Shown one piece after another: positions 23,820-32,620 of a stretch of 64,000 nt of DNA. The notes beneath the pieces were generated by a model, which saw nothing but the letters and a program-made list of their open reading frames with translations, was not told the DNA's origin and did not search any database. The stretch lies in the NCBI GenBank assembly GCA_049889815.1, contig JBMHCR010000024.1, positions 1 through 64,000 of the forward strand, given 5' to 3'. The DNA comes from JBPOFY01 sp049889815. Its GTDB lineage: Bacteria > Verrucomicrobiota > Verrucomicrobiia > Opitutales > Coraliomargaritaceae. Made by a program: the position numbers and the translations under genes. Numbering within the stretch: position 1 is the stretch's first letter; each line of letters begins with the position of its first letter.

Positions 23820-26021
23820 TGGTGGATTTTCCAGCAGTTGCTGTAATGCGTAGTAGGCTTCCTTGGGGCGAAGATTCCGGTCCCAGAGTCCGATTTTTAC
23901 GACATTCTCAATCGCATAGTGCTGGACGTCTTTGATGTCCCACAAATTCCACGTCACCACACCAGTGTGCCGGTTTTCCAGAAGCGCTTTGAAAATCCCC
24001 GCAAAAACGGCGGTATGCTCATCGACATTTTCCTCATCTTCCGGCCTCACGTGAAGATTGTTTTCGGTGATATGAAACTCAAGGTCGTGCGCATGCGCCC
24101 AAGCGATTAGATCGGATAGGTCTTGAGTATTGATGGTCCCGGTTTCCCACTGACTGGGATCGTCTTTGATCAACTTGATATGCGCCTGCCAACCAATACC
24201 ATCTACTCGGCAGCCGATGGAACGCAGGTATAAAACCATAGCTTTCACTTTATTCCAGGCGGCTTCTTCCATCCCTAGGTGTTGGTTGATGACCAGCTTG
24301 ATGTTCGGAGCGTGTTCCGTGGCGATACGGAAGGCTTGGATAATATATTTGGGGATTTGTCCATCCAGATGCTTGAACTCGGCTGGTGTTTTTTCATAGC
24401 CAATCTTTTCCCAGGGCATCTCCCATTTTGCTCCGGGTTTGGCTTTCTTCCACGCTCCATCCGGATTCACCGTCTCGTTCACGACATCCATCCATAGTAT
24501 ATTTTTGTTTCCGTTGTAACGTTTGCAGAGTGCGGACATGAACGCTTTGAGGTTCTGCTCCAGTTCTTCAGCCGTGCGGTGGTCCGCCTTTGCCCACCGT
24601 GAGCACTGCGGGGAAATCGGTCCATGCAACCGGATCACCTGATTGTGTTCTTCAGCAAAATCGACCCAGCGATCCGGTTTCTCCCAGCGCCATTGGCCCG
24701 GTTCAGGATGAATTTGGGTCTGCTTGAAATCATTGGCCGGCGTGATGTAGCTGAACTCCTGAGCCAGGGTTTGCCCCAAGGGTCCCTTGGGTGACGTGGT
24801 GGTCGCTCCGATATACACGTTACCCTTTGGGAATTTCTCTTCGATGATATCACGCAATCGTTTGTCCAAGCGCGCTTCGGGAGCTTTGGGCGCATCGGCA
24901 CCATCAGGGGTGACTTGGGCGATGTGGCGATTTAGCTCGATGATTGCTTCGCTTAGGCCCGGTCGCTGCGTCAGCCCGTCATCGAACATTCCCTGTTTAA
25001 TACCACTGCCTTTATTGAAGGTGGGCGTTGAGTCAATGGGGTTGCACCAGAAAGCACCGATGATGTAGGGTGTCTCCAGTGCAGCGCGGACGTATTCGAT
25101 GTAGCGTTCTCCAGCGACTCGGTCGTTTTCCTGAAGCTTCCAACCGCGGATCTTCTTGTCGCCGTCTTTGAATCGAATTGCGAAGTCACAAATTAGGATC
25201 GGTTTCCCGGTAAGCTCATGAATCGCTTGAAATTTCGCTTTGGGAAATCCGGGGTGAAAGGGCGGCTGGATGGCGATAGCGTCGACCCACGGCGTTATCT
25301 CTTCAAGGACTTCCGGCACGATGGTATCGAAGGCGAAGCGGTCTCCGAACAGGAGATGGTTCGGATCGTGTTTTCGGTTTGCCTCGCCCATGACGCGAAA
25401 ATACTCGCGGGCAATGAGCCGGAGGAAGGCCAGATCGCGTGCTTTCTCATCGTCCCCCTTCCAGGTCTTTAAGAATTTTGCGTAGACCTTTCGGCCGGGG
25501 GCATCAGTCGGTAGATCGCGGGTGAAGTCCACCCAGTTGCTGCCAGTGGAATTCTTCAGCGGCCATGCCCCGAGATCCGTCCAGCAGTAGCCGATCAGGT
25601 TAGGGTTGTCGCGGTTTTGGAGACAAGTTTGCCTGACCTGCTCGGCCATTTTCTGCTGCTCTCTGGGATCGAAGATATCAATGAAGCGGAAGCTTCCGCC
25701 TTTGCTGCGATAGACGGAGATGGGGACATAGTTGCGACCATCCAGATAGGGCATGTCACTTTTTAATTCGGTTGGACAGCCATACCCGTAGGCATTGAAC
25801 CCGAGGTCCTTGCAGGCCTTTGAAACCGCCTTGTAGTCCTTGCTGAGCTTCTGGTTGCTCATGTGGGTGATGCCATGAGCGAAGAAGGGGTTGCCCTCAG
25901 GGTTGATCAGCCAGGTGCGACCGTTGATCTCCGCCAATCTGATGGCGGAACGCTCTTGGGCTATCGCCGAGGATGACGAAGTGATGAAGAGCGCGAGCGC
26001 CCAGAAGATGATGTGTCTCAT
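23802..26021 (-). CDS. Secreted two-domain glycoside hydrolase: agarase-like TIM barrel plus GH10
   Basis: Exported enzyme of 739 residues with a Sec signal peptide (ends SSSAIAQ). The N-terminal region (about 25-365) resembles agarase-like clan GH-A proteins (INPEGNPFFAHGITHMS). The C-terminal region (about 385-730) is a GH10 catalytic domain: acid/base Glu in WMDVVNETVNP, nucleophile Glu in LEFHITENNLHV, with GIGWQAH and VTWNLWDIKD. GH10 enzymes cut xylans and related beta-1,4-glycans. In the N-terminal domain, the expected catalytic Glu positions appear as Asp (YCWTDLGAW, LICDFAIRF), so it may be non-hydrolytic or belong to an Asp-using subgroup. The gene opposes and interrupts aguB-aguA. 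Confidence 0.85.
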   Translation of the reverse strand: MRHIIFWALALFITSSSSAIAQERSAIRLAEINGRTWLINPEGNPFFAHGITHMSNQKLSKDYKAVSKACKDLGFNAYGYGCPTELKSDMPYLDGRNYVPISVYRSKGGSFRFIDIFDPREQQKMAEQVRQTCLQNRDNPNLIGYCWTDLGAWPLKNSTGSNWVDFTRDLPTDAPGRKVYAKFLKTWKGDDEKARDLAFLRLIAREYFRVMGEANRKHDPNHLLFGDRFAFDTIVPEVLEEITPWVDAIAIQPPFHPGFPKAKFQAIHELTGKPILICDFAIRFKDGDKKIRGWKLQENDRVAGERYIEYVRAALETPYIIGAFWCNPIDSTPTFNKGSGIKQGMFDDGLTQRPGLSEAIIELNRHIAQVTPDGADAPKAPEARLDKRLRDIIEEKFPKGNVYIGATTTSPKGPLGQTLAQEFSYITPANDFKQTQIHPEPGQWRWEKPDRWVDFAEEHNQVIRLHGPISPQCSRWAKADHRTAEELEQNLKAFMSALCKRYNGNKNILWMDVVNETVNPDGAWKKAKPGAKWEMPWEKIGYEKTPAEFKHLDGQIPKYIIQAFRIATEHAPNIKLVINQHLGMEEAAWNKVKAMVLYLRSIGCRVDGIGWQAHIKLIKDDPSQWETGTINTQDLSDLIAWAHAHDLEFHITENNLHVRPEDEENVDEHTAVFAGIFKALLENRHTGVVTWNLWDIKDVQHYAIENVVKIGLWDRNLRPKEAYYALQQLLENPPPARKR

Positions 26022-26306
26022 AGTGGAAAAATGCGTGATTGTTAGGACTGTGCGTTTTCAGGGCCCAGTTGGAGTTGGTGCGGCTTGGAGGTTTTGCAGG
26101 TGGGGCGGGAGTTTACAGATAACGTCCTTTGTATTCGCTTTGGAATCAATAATTATTGGAAGAACGTGGCAGCGAACTCATTCGTTGACCGTGTAGATGT
26201 GATTACTAGAAGCGGCGGTTGACACCACAGATATACCTTCGCCGATCTTTAATGTTCTAGGGACCGCATGATTGACGCGACTTGATGCGACCCGCAGATT
26301 TACAAA
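26022..26306. other. Intergenic region upstream of the glycosidase and aguA (divergent)
   Basis: No convincing gene. It must hold the divergent promoters of the glycosidase and aguA. A degenerate REP-like stretch, CGCGACTTGATGCGACCCG at 26276-26294, resembles the REP core seen at 18504-18578 and directly abuts the segment duplicated at 23756. No clear operator or riboswitch was seen. Confidence 0.4.
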
Positions 26307-27356
26307 ATGTCAGAGCAGCAAAATTTAAATGCATTGGGTTATCGCTTTCCTGCGGAGTGGGAGGAGCAGGAGGCGGTGTGGTTTGCGTGGCCGACGCGCA
26401 CGGACCTTTGGGGTGAGCGCAATGCTCGGGTCAAAGAGCAACTAGCTGCGTTGTATGTCTTGGCTGCGCGGTTTCAAACGGTGCGTGTGCTGTGTCCGCA
26501 GGCGGCGCAGGCGGAGCTGCTGTCAAAGATGGAAGCGGCGGGTGATTGCAGTCGGGTGGAACTGTATGACTACGAGACCGATGATGTTTGGTGCCGTGAT
26601 TATGGTCCTTTGTTTTTACTAAATGAAGATGCATCCGAGCTCTGCATTTCAGATTGGCGCTACAATGCATGGGGCAATAAGTTTCCCGAACAGGAGAAGG
26701 ACAATGCAGCCTCGGCTTGGATAGCGGAGTCGCTGGGAATGGCCCATGTCGCCTATGATTTCGTTCTCGAGGGCGGAGCGATTGAGAGCAATGGCGTGGG
26801 CAAAATTTTAACCACTGAGGTCGTGCTGCTGAACCCGAATCGTAATGGCAAAGTCTCGAAGCACGACATCCGTGACGAACTCGAGGCCGGCTTGGGCGTG
26901 AATGAGATCCTTTGGCTGGAAGATGGGTTGGTCGGGGATGATACGGATGGGCATATCGATAATCTGGCGCGCTTTATTCGCCATGATGCGATTCTGTATG
27001 CCGAGGCCTCTTGGCCGGGCGATGACAACTACGAAACGCTCGCAGAAAATACCCAGCGGATCCAAAATTTCAGGACCGCAAAGGGGCGCGCCTATAGCAC
27101 CGTGCCAATGCCCATGCCGAAACCGATACTGGATGACGACGGCAAACCACTCGCTGCCAGCTACATGAATTATCTAGTGCTCAACGGGGCAGTGCTTATG
27201 CCTACTTACGGGGCACCCGATCGCGATTCCGAAGCGATGGAAATTCTATCCAAGTGCTTCCCAGAGCGTGAGATTGTCGGGTTTGATTGCCGGGACATCA
27301 TCCACGAAGGTGGCGCGATCCATTGTATGAGTCAGCACCAGCCGGCCGTGCGTTAG
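26307..27356 (+). CDS. aguA: Agmatine deiminase
   Basis: Hydrolyses agmatine to N-carbamoylputrescine, the step before AguB. The 349-residue protein belongs to the guanidino-modifying (PAD-type) superfamily. Signatures: WEEQEAVWFAWP at the start, DDVWCRDYGPLFL (acidic substrate-binding residues), EGGAIESNG, the catalytic His in GDDTDGHIDNLARF, and the C-terminal IHEGGAIHCMSQHQPA with the nucleophilic Cys. Start ATG (MSEQQNLNALGYRF) is also the origin of the remnant near 23.8 kb. No repressor gene is adjacent. Confidence 0.96.
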   Translation: MSEQQNLNALGYRFPAEWEEQEAVWFAWPTRTDLWGERNARVKEQLAALYVLAARFQTVRVLCPQAAQAELLSKMEAAGDCSRVELYDYETDDVWCRDYGPLFLLNEDASELCISDWRYNAWGNKFPEQEKDNAASAWIAESLGMAHVAYDFVLEGGAIESNGVGKILTTEVVLLNPNRNGKVSKHDIRDELEAGLGVNEILWLEDGLVGDDTDGHIDNLARFIRHDAILYAEASWPGDDNYETLAENTQRIQNFRTAKGRAYSTVPMPMPKPILDDDGKPLAASYMNYLVLNGAVLMPTYGAPDRDSEAMEILSKCFPEREIVGFDCRDIIHEGGAIHCMSQHQPAVR

Positions 27357-27445
27357 CGCAGTCGGCTGAGTGATCCGCCGACGTTGCACGGCGTGACAGG
27401 AAGTGAAAGTTAAAGTGAGAGAGTAACGTGGCCGCGCACAGTCTG

Positions 27446-27505
27446 AATCTTACTCTTAATCCTCCCCGCTACTTCGCTACAGGGATTACGATTAAGAGTA
27501 AGATT
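27446..27505. repeat. Perfect 16-base inverted repeat between convergent aguA and dapF
   Basis: AATCTTACTCTTAATC (27446-27461) and its exact inverse GATTAAGAGTAAGATT (27490-27505) enclose a 28-base, partly GC-rich loop. GATTA-type repeats continue to the right. The long AT-rich stem lies between two convergent stops, so it could act as a bidirectional terminator or be a miniature repeat. Confidence 0.75.
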
Positions 27506-27518
27506 ATGATTAAGATTT

Positions 27519-28379
27519 TTAGGCCTTATCCACGACGAAGCCCAATGCTTCGCCATCAAACTCCATCGTTGCGACTCGGGTTGCCGGGCCAGCCATGCGG
27601 ATCTGAAAATCGTCGCTGATGATAATGGAAATTTTTCCACCTGGCATGTGCACGGTGATATCCCGGTCGCAGAGACCGATATTGTGTGCTACGGCTGCTG
27701 CGGCACTACTACTCGAACCAGAGGCGAGGGTATAGCCTGCGCCGCGTTCCCAGATCTCGATTTGAATGTTGTTGCGGTCGAGTGCCTTTAGAAACTGAAC
27801 GTTTGTGCGGTTGGGGAATTGCTCATGCACTTCGAGTGCGGCGCCGTCTTTACAGGCGACTGCTTCGGAAATTTCAGGCAGCGGCACCACGCAGTGCGGG
27901 TTGCCGATGTCTGCAATGTAACAGGTATAGGTCGTGTCGTTTACGGTTAACTTGATACCCAGATCGCGATCAGTTTGTTCGTTGCCATCTACCAGGATGT
28001 GATCCATCCCGAAGTGCACCTTGCCCATGTCGACGGTGATCAATTCGGCGTTTTCGCCGATTTCACAGGTCACGATGCCCCCGAGTGTATCCACAGTGAA
28101 GGCTTCGTTCTGCACCTTACCCATGTCATACAGGTAGCGCGCAAAAATGCGCAAGCCGTTGCCGCTTTTCTCTGCTTCCGAGCCGTCAGGATTGATGATG
28201 CGCAGCCCGAAGTCGGCTTTTTCGGTCGGTAGTGGACCGTAAAGAATACCGTCGGAGCCGAGACCGAAGTTACGGTGGCAGATACGGATGGTGTCGTCGG
28301 TCGCGGGGAGTGTGGGTGCTTCTTCCGGATCGAGAACAAGGTAGTCGTTACCTAGTGCGTGATATTTGTGAAATTTCAT
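27519..28379 (-). CDS. dapF: Diaminopimelate epimerase-like protein, both catalytic Cys replaced by Ser
   Basis: DapF normally converts LL- to meso-diaminopimelate with two cysteines as acid and base. This 286-residue protein has the DapF layout: MKFHKYHALGNDYLV, GLGSDGILYGP, NPDGSEAEKSGNGLRIF, NPHCVVPL and WERGAGYTLASGSSSSAAAA. At both catalytic positions serine is found (Ser72 in EKSGNG, Ser220 in LASGSS) where canonical DapF has EQCGNG and ACGTGA. It could be an active Ser/Ser subgroup, an epimerase of another amino acid, or impaired. The ATG giving MKFHKY is preferred to one 12 codons upstream. Downstream of a binding-protein gene on the same strand. Confidence 0.85.
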   Translation of the reverse strand: MKFHKYHALGNDYLVLDPEEAPTLPATDDTIRICHRNFGLGSDGILYGPLPTEKADFGLRIINPDGSEAEKSGNGLRIFARYLYDMGKVQNEAFTVDTLGGIVTCEIGENAELITVDMGKVHFGMDHILVDGNEQTDRDLGIKLTVNDTTYTCYIADIGNPHCVVPLPEISEAVACKDGAALEVHEQFPNRTNVQFLKALDRNNIQIEIWERGAGYTLASGSSSSAAAAVAHNIGLCDRDITVHMPGGKISIIISDDFQIRMAGPATRVATMEFDGEALGFVVDKA

Positions 28380-28481
28380 TCGGCTAGTAAACCTTTCGAG
28401 CGATTCGGACCGCAATTGAAAAGTAATCAGTTTGCAAAATTAGCAAGGGTAGCTGCGCGGGCCCATCCGCGCCATGAACGA

Positions 28482-29453
28482 CTACTTTAGCCACAGCTTC
28501 CAGCTTTCGCGGTAGCTATCTATGTTGCGCCAATCGACGACGCGTGGCTCGGTGATGATCACCGCGGACTCGGGAGACTTCTGCTTATATAGTTTATTGA
28601 TCAGGGTTTCAACCGTCAGGTAGCCCCAGTCGTAATAGGGGTGCACGATCAGTGCATCGACATACTTTTGGTCGATATAAATGAACGCGGAAGGGGATGA
28701 TTGGATGACAACGGTTGGCAACTCGTTCGGTTTCCATGGCAGCGCAGGCATGCCAAGCAGTGGCCAGTCTTCTAAAAAGACCCAACCTTTGATCAGATCG
28801 TTGCGGTCCGCTTCTTCGGCGGAACGGATTGCTTGAATTGCCGACATGTAGTCGGGCTCGCAGGCGATGATGCTTTCGATACGCTTATATCCGAGCGTGT
28901 TGCGTAGGCCATCGAGTCGCATTTTAAGCGCCGCGTCCGGCTCCTTACTGGTGAGGATGGCAACACGTCCCTTAGTTGGGAGTTCTTTCAGGATGACTTC
29001 GCCTGCGAGTTTGCCGGCCAGTTCCTCGTTGGCTAGCACTGCGGTCAGTGGCTTGATGCCGTTGAGCTCACGTTCAAAGAAGACAATCTCCTGCCCCTGT
29101 TCGAGTGCGAATAAAACATATGGCTCGATGAGTTCCAGGTCTGAAGGGCTGATGATAAAGCCGTCGGCGTCTTCGATGAAGAGCTCGGCTATAGCAGTTT
29201 CCTGATTCCCGCCTTGTCGTTTGTTGGGGGTGAGTACGAGAAGTTCGACATCGATGGAATATTTTTCACTCAGCTCGCGCGCGGCGGTTTGGGCACCGAG
29301 GTGAGTGGCTTGATAAATGGCGTCTTCCTGATCGCGACCGATGATGCCGATCTTATACTCCGCGAGGATTTCTCGGTTCTGCGCATGCAGCGATACTCCG
29401 ATAGCGAGCGCTGCGAGGGCGATAAAAGCGAGTTTGTGTAGCTGTCTCATCAT
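28482..29453 (-). CDS. Periplasmic sugar-binding-like protein (RbsB type), orphan
   Basis: Exported protein of 323 residues with a Sec signal peptide (ends GVSLHAQN). It has the fold pattern of type 1 periplasmic binding proteins: EYKIGIIGRDQEDAIYQATH, IEDADGFIISPSDLE and VYFFEREL-like hinge segments, ending with the second lobe (YYDWGYLTVETLINKL). No ABC permease or ATPase gene adjoins, so it may serve a distant transporter or act as a sensor or chemoreceptor partner. Neighbours are GH20 and fucD upstream, which suggests a sugar ligand (inference). The second ATG is an equally possible start. Confidence 0.75.
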   Translation of the reverse strand: MMRQLHKLAFIALAALAIGVSLHAQNREILAEYKIGIIGRDQEDAIYQATHLGAQTAARELSEKYSIDVELLVLTPNKRQGGNQETAIAELFIEDADGFIISPSDLELIEPYVLFALEQGQEIVFFERELNGIKPLTAVLANEELAGKLAGEVILKELPTKGRVAILTSKEPDAALKMRLDGLRNTLGYKRIESIIACEPDYMSAIQAIRSAEEADRNDLIKGWVFLEDWPLLGMPALPWKPNELPTVVIQSSPSAFIYIDQKYVDALIVHPYYDWGYLTVETLINKLYKQKSPESAVIITEPRVVDWRNIDSYRESWKLWLK

Positions 29454-29514
29454 AGAGGGGACAGGGTTTTGAACGATTTTCTGTCAGCTGGCAATCGGCT
29501 TTGTTACCTTAAGA

Positions 29515-29538
29515 AGTGGATAGTGGGTAGTGGGTAGT
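29515..29538. repeat. Short tandem repeat, TAGTGGG unit
   Basis: Three to four copies of a seven-base unit (GTGGATAGTGGGTAGTGGG then TAGTTG) in the space upstream of the binding-protein gene. The GGATAG at its left end has an inverse, CTATCC, at 29554-29559, which overlaps the stop codon of the GH20 gene. Confidence 0.6.
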
Positions 29539-29553
29539 TGTTTTACGCATCCG

Positions 29554-30942
29554 CTATCCGAAAGCTGCTAAGCTCTCTTGGAGTCCGCCTTCTCGGCTGT
29601 TCTGACACCACAGATCCGCAAAGCGCTCCTTGAGCTCTTCGATCGGCGCGCTATGTGGCAGGTTCAGGCAGAGCTCTGCGGCATGGCGATTGAGGTCAAT
29701 GCCGAGCCTGATCTCGGGGTCTAGCTCTTCTGTAGCGATGGCGTCCAATTGCTTGAGCGTGGTCTGGATACTTTCGATGCTGGTCCGTTGCATCAGCTCG
29801 TAGCGCTTTGTCGGATCCGCAAACAATGCGGCATGTAGAAAACTGATCGGCGGCAGAGGTTGCGGAAGTAGGGCGTCGATCTTGCCCAGTTCAATCAGTG
29901 CTTCGCCGTTTCCTTGCTGGGTATCGGGATAGAAAAACTCGTCGATGAGCTCCGCCAGTTGCCGATCGTCGACATCCTGTCCGTGGCATGCGTAGGCAGC
30001 CAAGATCATGGCAGGATAGAGAGTCGGTCCTGGTTGGTGGTGGCCGTTGTCGCCCCACGCGGTTAGCAAGAGGCCTTGCGCTTTGTTTGCTTGGCCCTCG
30101 TGAGCGGCGAGCAGAATATTGGTTCTGGCAACATCCAGTCGACCGCCGAAGGAGTTCCAATTGCCGGCACCTGGTGCGACGTAGTACTTGCCCGCAAAGC
30201 CGGCCTCGGCAACCGTCTTGCATTGTTCGGCGTAGGGCGAGTCAGCGTCGTAACCCCAGATAACTGGAACCACATTTTTAGGTAACTCCGAAACCAAATC
30301 GGGGCGCTCTAGGATAATGTCTGCCCAGAACTGCGGCTGGCGACCGTGCTTCTTTGCAAGGTCAAACACTGCTTGCATGTGCTCCAAATAGACGCGGTGT
30401 TTACCCTCCTGCTTGACCTGATCTTTGCTGCGCCCTTTACCGAGCTCCCAGGGCTCATCTCCGCCGACATGAACTTGCGTGGAGCTGAAATTCGGCAGCA
30501 GTTCGGCGTAGAGCTCATCGATAAAATTCAGGCTTTCTTCGCATGGAAACAGCGTGCTTGGAAATTTCTGCTCGCCCGAGATCGGATGTATGAACCCTTC
30601 TGGGCATTCTGCCAAGTTTCGATAAGGCTCGTGCCGCAACCAGCGCTCCATATGCCCAAATGAATTTTGATTCGCGATCAGTTCGATACCGCGCGCCGCG
30701 CAATAGCGGTCGACCTCACGAATCTCATTTGCGGTCATCGGCGAGTAGCCCTGCCAGACAGTCTCGTGCTTGGAATAGGCAAAGCTATGTTCGGTGTAGA
30801 GCTGCAATTCGTTGTAATGTAGTTGCTGCAGGACATCGATGAGCCGTTTTAGAGTGTCCATGGTCGGCACCCGATTACGGCTTATGTCGAGCATCAGCCC
30901 ACGGCTTTCAAAGAGTGGGGCGTTCAAAAACTTAGAGGGCAT
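29554..30942 (-). CDS. Beta-N-acetylhexosaminidase-like glycoside hydrolase, family 20
   Basis: TIM-barrel glycosidase of 462 residues removing terminal N-acetylhexosamines by substrate-assisted catalysis. The Asp-Glu pair is in VHVGGDEPWELGKG, the GH20 hallmark. LMLDISRNRVPTMDTLKRLI, HYNELQLYTEHSFAY and IELIANQNSFGHMERWL match the family start. No signal peptide is seen, so it should act in the cytoplasm on imported oligosaccharides. The ATG giving MPSKFLNAP is preferred to a TTG ten codons upstream. Likely role: chitobiose or glycan fragment breakdown, in a region with fucD and a binding protein. Confidence 0.88.
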   Translation of the reverse strand: MPSKFLNAPLFESRGLMLDISRNRVPTMDTLKRLIDVLQQLHYNELQLYTEHSFAYSKHETVWQGYSPMTANEIREVDRYCAARGIELIANQNSFGHMERWLRHEPYRNLAECPEGFIHPISGEQKFPSTLFPCEESLNFIDELYAELLPNFSSTQVHVGGDEPWELGKGRSKDQVKQEGKHRVYLEHMQAVFDLAKKHGRQPQFWADIILERPDLVSELPKNVVPVIWGYDADSPYAEQCKTVAEAGFAGKYYVAPGAGNWNSFGGRLDVARTNILLAAHEGQANKAQGLLLTAWGDNGHHQPGPTLYPAMILAAYACHGQDVDDRQLAELIDEFFYPDTQQGNGEALIELGKIDALLPQPLPPISFLHAALFADPTKRYELMQRTSIESIQTTLKQLDAIATEELDPEIRLGIDLNRHAAELCLNLPHSAPIEELKERFADLWCQNSREGGLQESLAAFG

Positions 30943-31245
30943 CGGTCTTTTTAAAATATAAAGGCTTTTCAAATCCAGTTTGCTTTAGTGGAGCCTCTCT
31001 AGGCAGGAGGTTGGCTCCCTCTTTAGAAGGGTGTGTTTTTGGTTCGTCCGACCTTTTACACCCAAATAAAGTCGGTAGTAGTAGCAATTCCTCGCAGTTG
31101 AGTCTCTAGTGCTTTTTCAATTGTTAATGTCTTGGGCTTCTGGATTTTTGGCAATGCTGGACTTCGTGGCCAGTTATCTGTTAACTCTTAACAAAGGCAC
31201 CAAATTCGGCCGCTATCACAACAACTAGACAAAAATTTTGACCAC
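30943..31245. other. Divergent intergenic region between GH20 and fucD
   Basis: About 300 bases without a convincing gene. It holds the promoters of the divergent GH20 and fucD genes, an inverted repeat GGAGCC...GGCTCC (30990-31018) with no clear T-run, and a small palindrome near fucD listed separately. Confidence 0.5.
31179..31193. promoter_or_regulatory. Possible operator upstream of fucD
   Basis: TGTTAA-CTC-TTAACA is a perfect six-base inverted repeat, 52 bases before the fucD ATG, in a suitable place for a repressor site. No regulator gene adjoins, and the site has not been compared with others, so this is only a candidate. Confidence 0.3.
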
Positions 31246-32466
31246 ATGATCACCAAAATAACCACTTCCGACAATCGGTTCCCACTTGCTCGAGGTGCGG
31301 GTAGCGATGCGATCCATCGTGATCCGGTTTATTCTTATGCAGTCACCCGACTGCAGGATGACAGCGGTCATAGCGGAACTGGCTTGGCCTTCACTCTGGG
31401 TGCGGGGAATGATCTTGTTTGCAAAGCGGCGGAGTTTCTTGCGCAAAGCCTGAAGGGTCGCGACATCGGTGAGCTGATGGCGGATTTCGGAAACTGGCAG
31501 CAAGCGGTCTCTAACGAACAGCAGTTTCGTTGGCTGGGACCACACAAAGGCGTCGTGCAACTTGCGCTCGCATCTGTCAGCAACGCATGCTGGGATCTCT
31601 GGGCAAAGAAGCGCGGCCTGCCGCTCTGGAAACTCTTGTTGGATCTGAGCCCAGAGCAAGTGATTGCAAGCATCGACCTCTCTTACCTCGAAGACGTCTT
31701 AACCGACAAACAGGCACTTCAAATTCTCCATGAGGCTCTGCCAACGCGTGGCGAACGTGAAGGCATTCTCAAGGTCGGTTATCCAGGATACGATACCTCG
31801 ATTGGCTGGTTTAACTACAGCGATAAGCAAGTGAAGGAAAACGTTCGCCGTTCGGTGGAGAGAGGTTTTTCCGCTATGAAGCTAAAAGTCGGCGACACTG
31901 ATATGGATAAGGATCTGCGCCGCGCAGCGATTGTCCGTGAAGGTGCCGGAGAGGCGGCCACATTTATGGTCGACTGTAACCAGCAATGGAGCATGCCGCG
32001 TGCGCTGGAATTCGGCGAGCGTGCACGTGATCTGAATTTGTACTGGATCGAAGAGCCCACCCACCCAGACGACATTCTAGGCCACGCAAGTTTGGCCAAG
32101 GCTTATGGGCCAACAAAGGTCGCTGCTGGTGAGCATGTACCGAACCGAATCATCTTTAAAAACTACCTGCAGTCGAACGCTTTGGGTATCTGCCAAGTAG
32201 ACGCAGTGCGCGTTGCTGGCGTGAGTGAATTTTTAGCGGTGAGTTTATTGGCTCGTAAGTTCGGTGTTCCGGTAGTGCCGCATGTTGGGGACATGGGGCA
32301 GATTCACCAACACTTGGTCTTATACAACCATATCGGCATGGGTCACGAGGCGCTGATGCTGGAACAGATACCGCACCTTCAAGGGCACTTCGCTCAGCCC
32401 TGTGTTGTGGAAAATGGTGTCTACCGAGTTCCAGAGGAGCCGGGTATGAGCTCTGATTTCTGCTGA
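31246..32466 (+). CDS. L-fuconate dehydratase (enolase superfamily)
   Basis: Removes water from L-fuconate to give 2-keto-3-deoxy-L-fuconate in oxidative L-fucose breakdown. The 406-residue protein has the mandelate-racemase-group ligands and bases: Lys pair in MKLKVG, metal Asp/Glu/Glu in VDCNQQW, WIEEPTHPDD and AAGEHVPN, and His in PHVGDMGQ. NRFPLARGAGSDAIHRDPVYSY matches the fuconate-dehydratase N-terminus closely. Divergent from GH20. Other L-fucose genes are not in the window. A related acid-sugar dehydratase is the main alternative. Confidence 0.88.
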   Translation: MITKITTSDNRFPLARGAGSDAIHRDPVYSYAVTRLQDDSGHSGTGLAFTLGAGNDLVCKAAEFLAQSLKGRDIGELMADFGNWQQAVSNEQQFRWLGPHKGVVQLALASVSNACWDLWAKKRGLPLWKLLLDLSPEQVIASIDLSYLEDVLTDKQALQILHEALPTRGEREGILKVGYPGYDTSIGWFNYSDKQVKENVRRSVERGFSAMKLKVGDTDMDKDLRRAAIVREGAGEAATFMVDCNQQWSMPRALEFGERARDLNLYWIEEPTHPDDILGHASLAKAYGPTKVAAGEHVPNRIIFKNYLQSNALGICQVDAVRVAGVSEFLAVSLLARKFGVPVVPHVGDMGQIHQHLVLYNHIGMGHEALMLEQIPHLQGHFAQPCVVENGVYRVPEEPGMSSDFC

Positions 32467-32620
32467 ACGTACTCTTCGGATGCGTTTGAGGGAGCCGACT
32501 TTTCACAGAGCTGTCACACATTTGAAATAGATTGACACAGGACACTTACAACATCGTCACATAGGCGCAACTCGACGGTAACAGACATAGATTAATAATT
32601 GTGGTTTATTCAAAAAAACC

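Noticed and set aside
26275..26294. Degenerate REP before aguA
   Set aside because: Only the core matches and no inverted partner is seen, so it is mentioned only in the intergenic entry.
30990..31018. GGAGCC/GGCTCC inverted repeat as a terminator
   Set aside because: No T-run on either strand, and it lies between divergent starts, not after a gene.
32511..32540. TGTCA...TGACA inverted pair before the PEP-CTERM gene, suggesting a Pho box
   Set aside because: Spacing and sequence do not match the direct-repeat Pho box; only half-sites are present.
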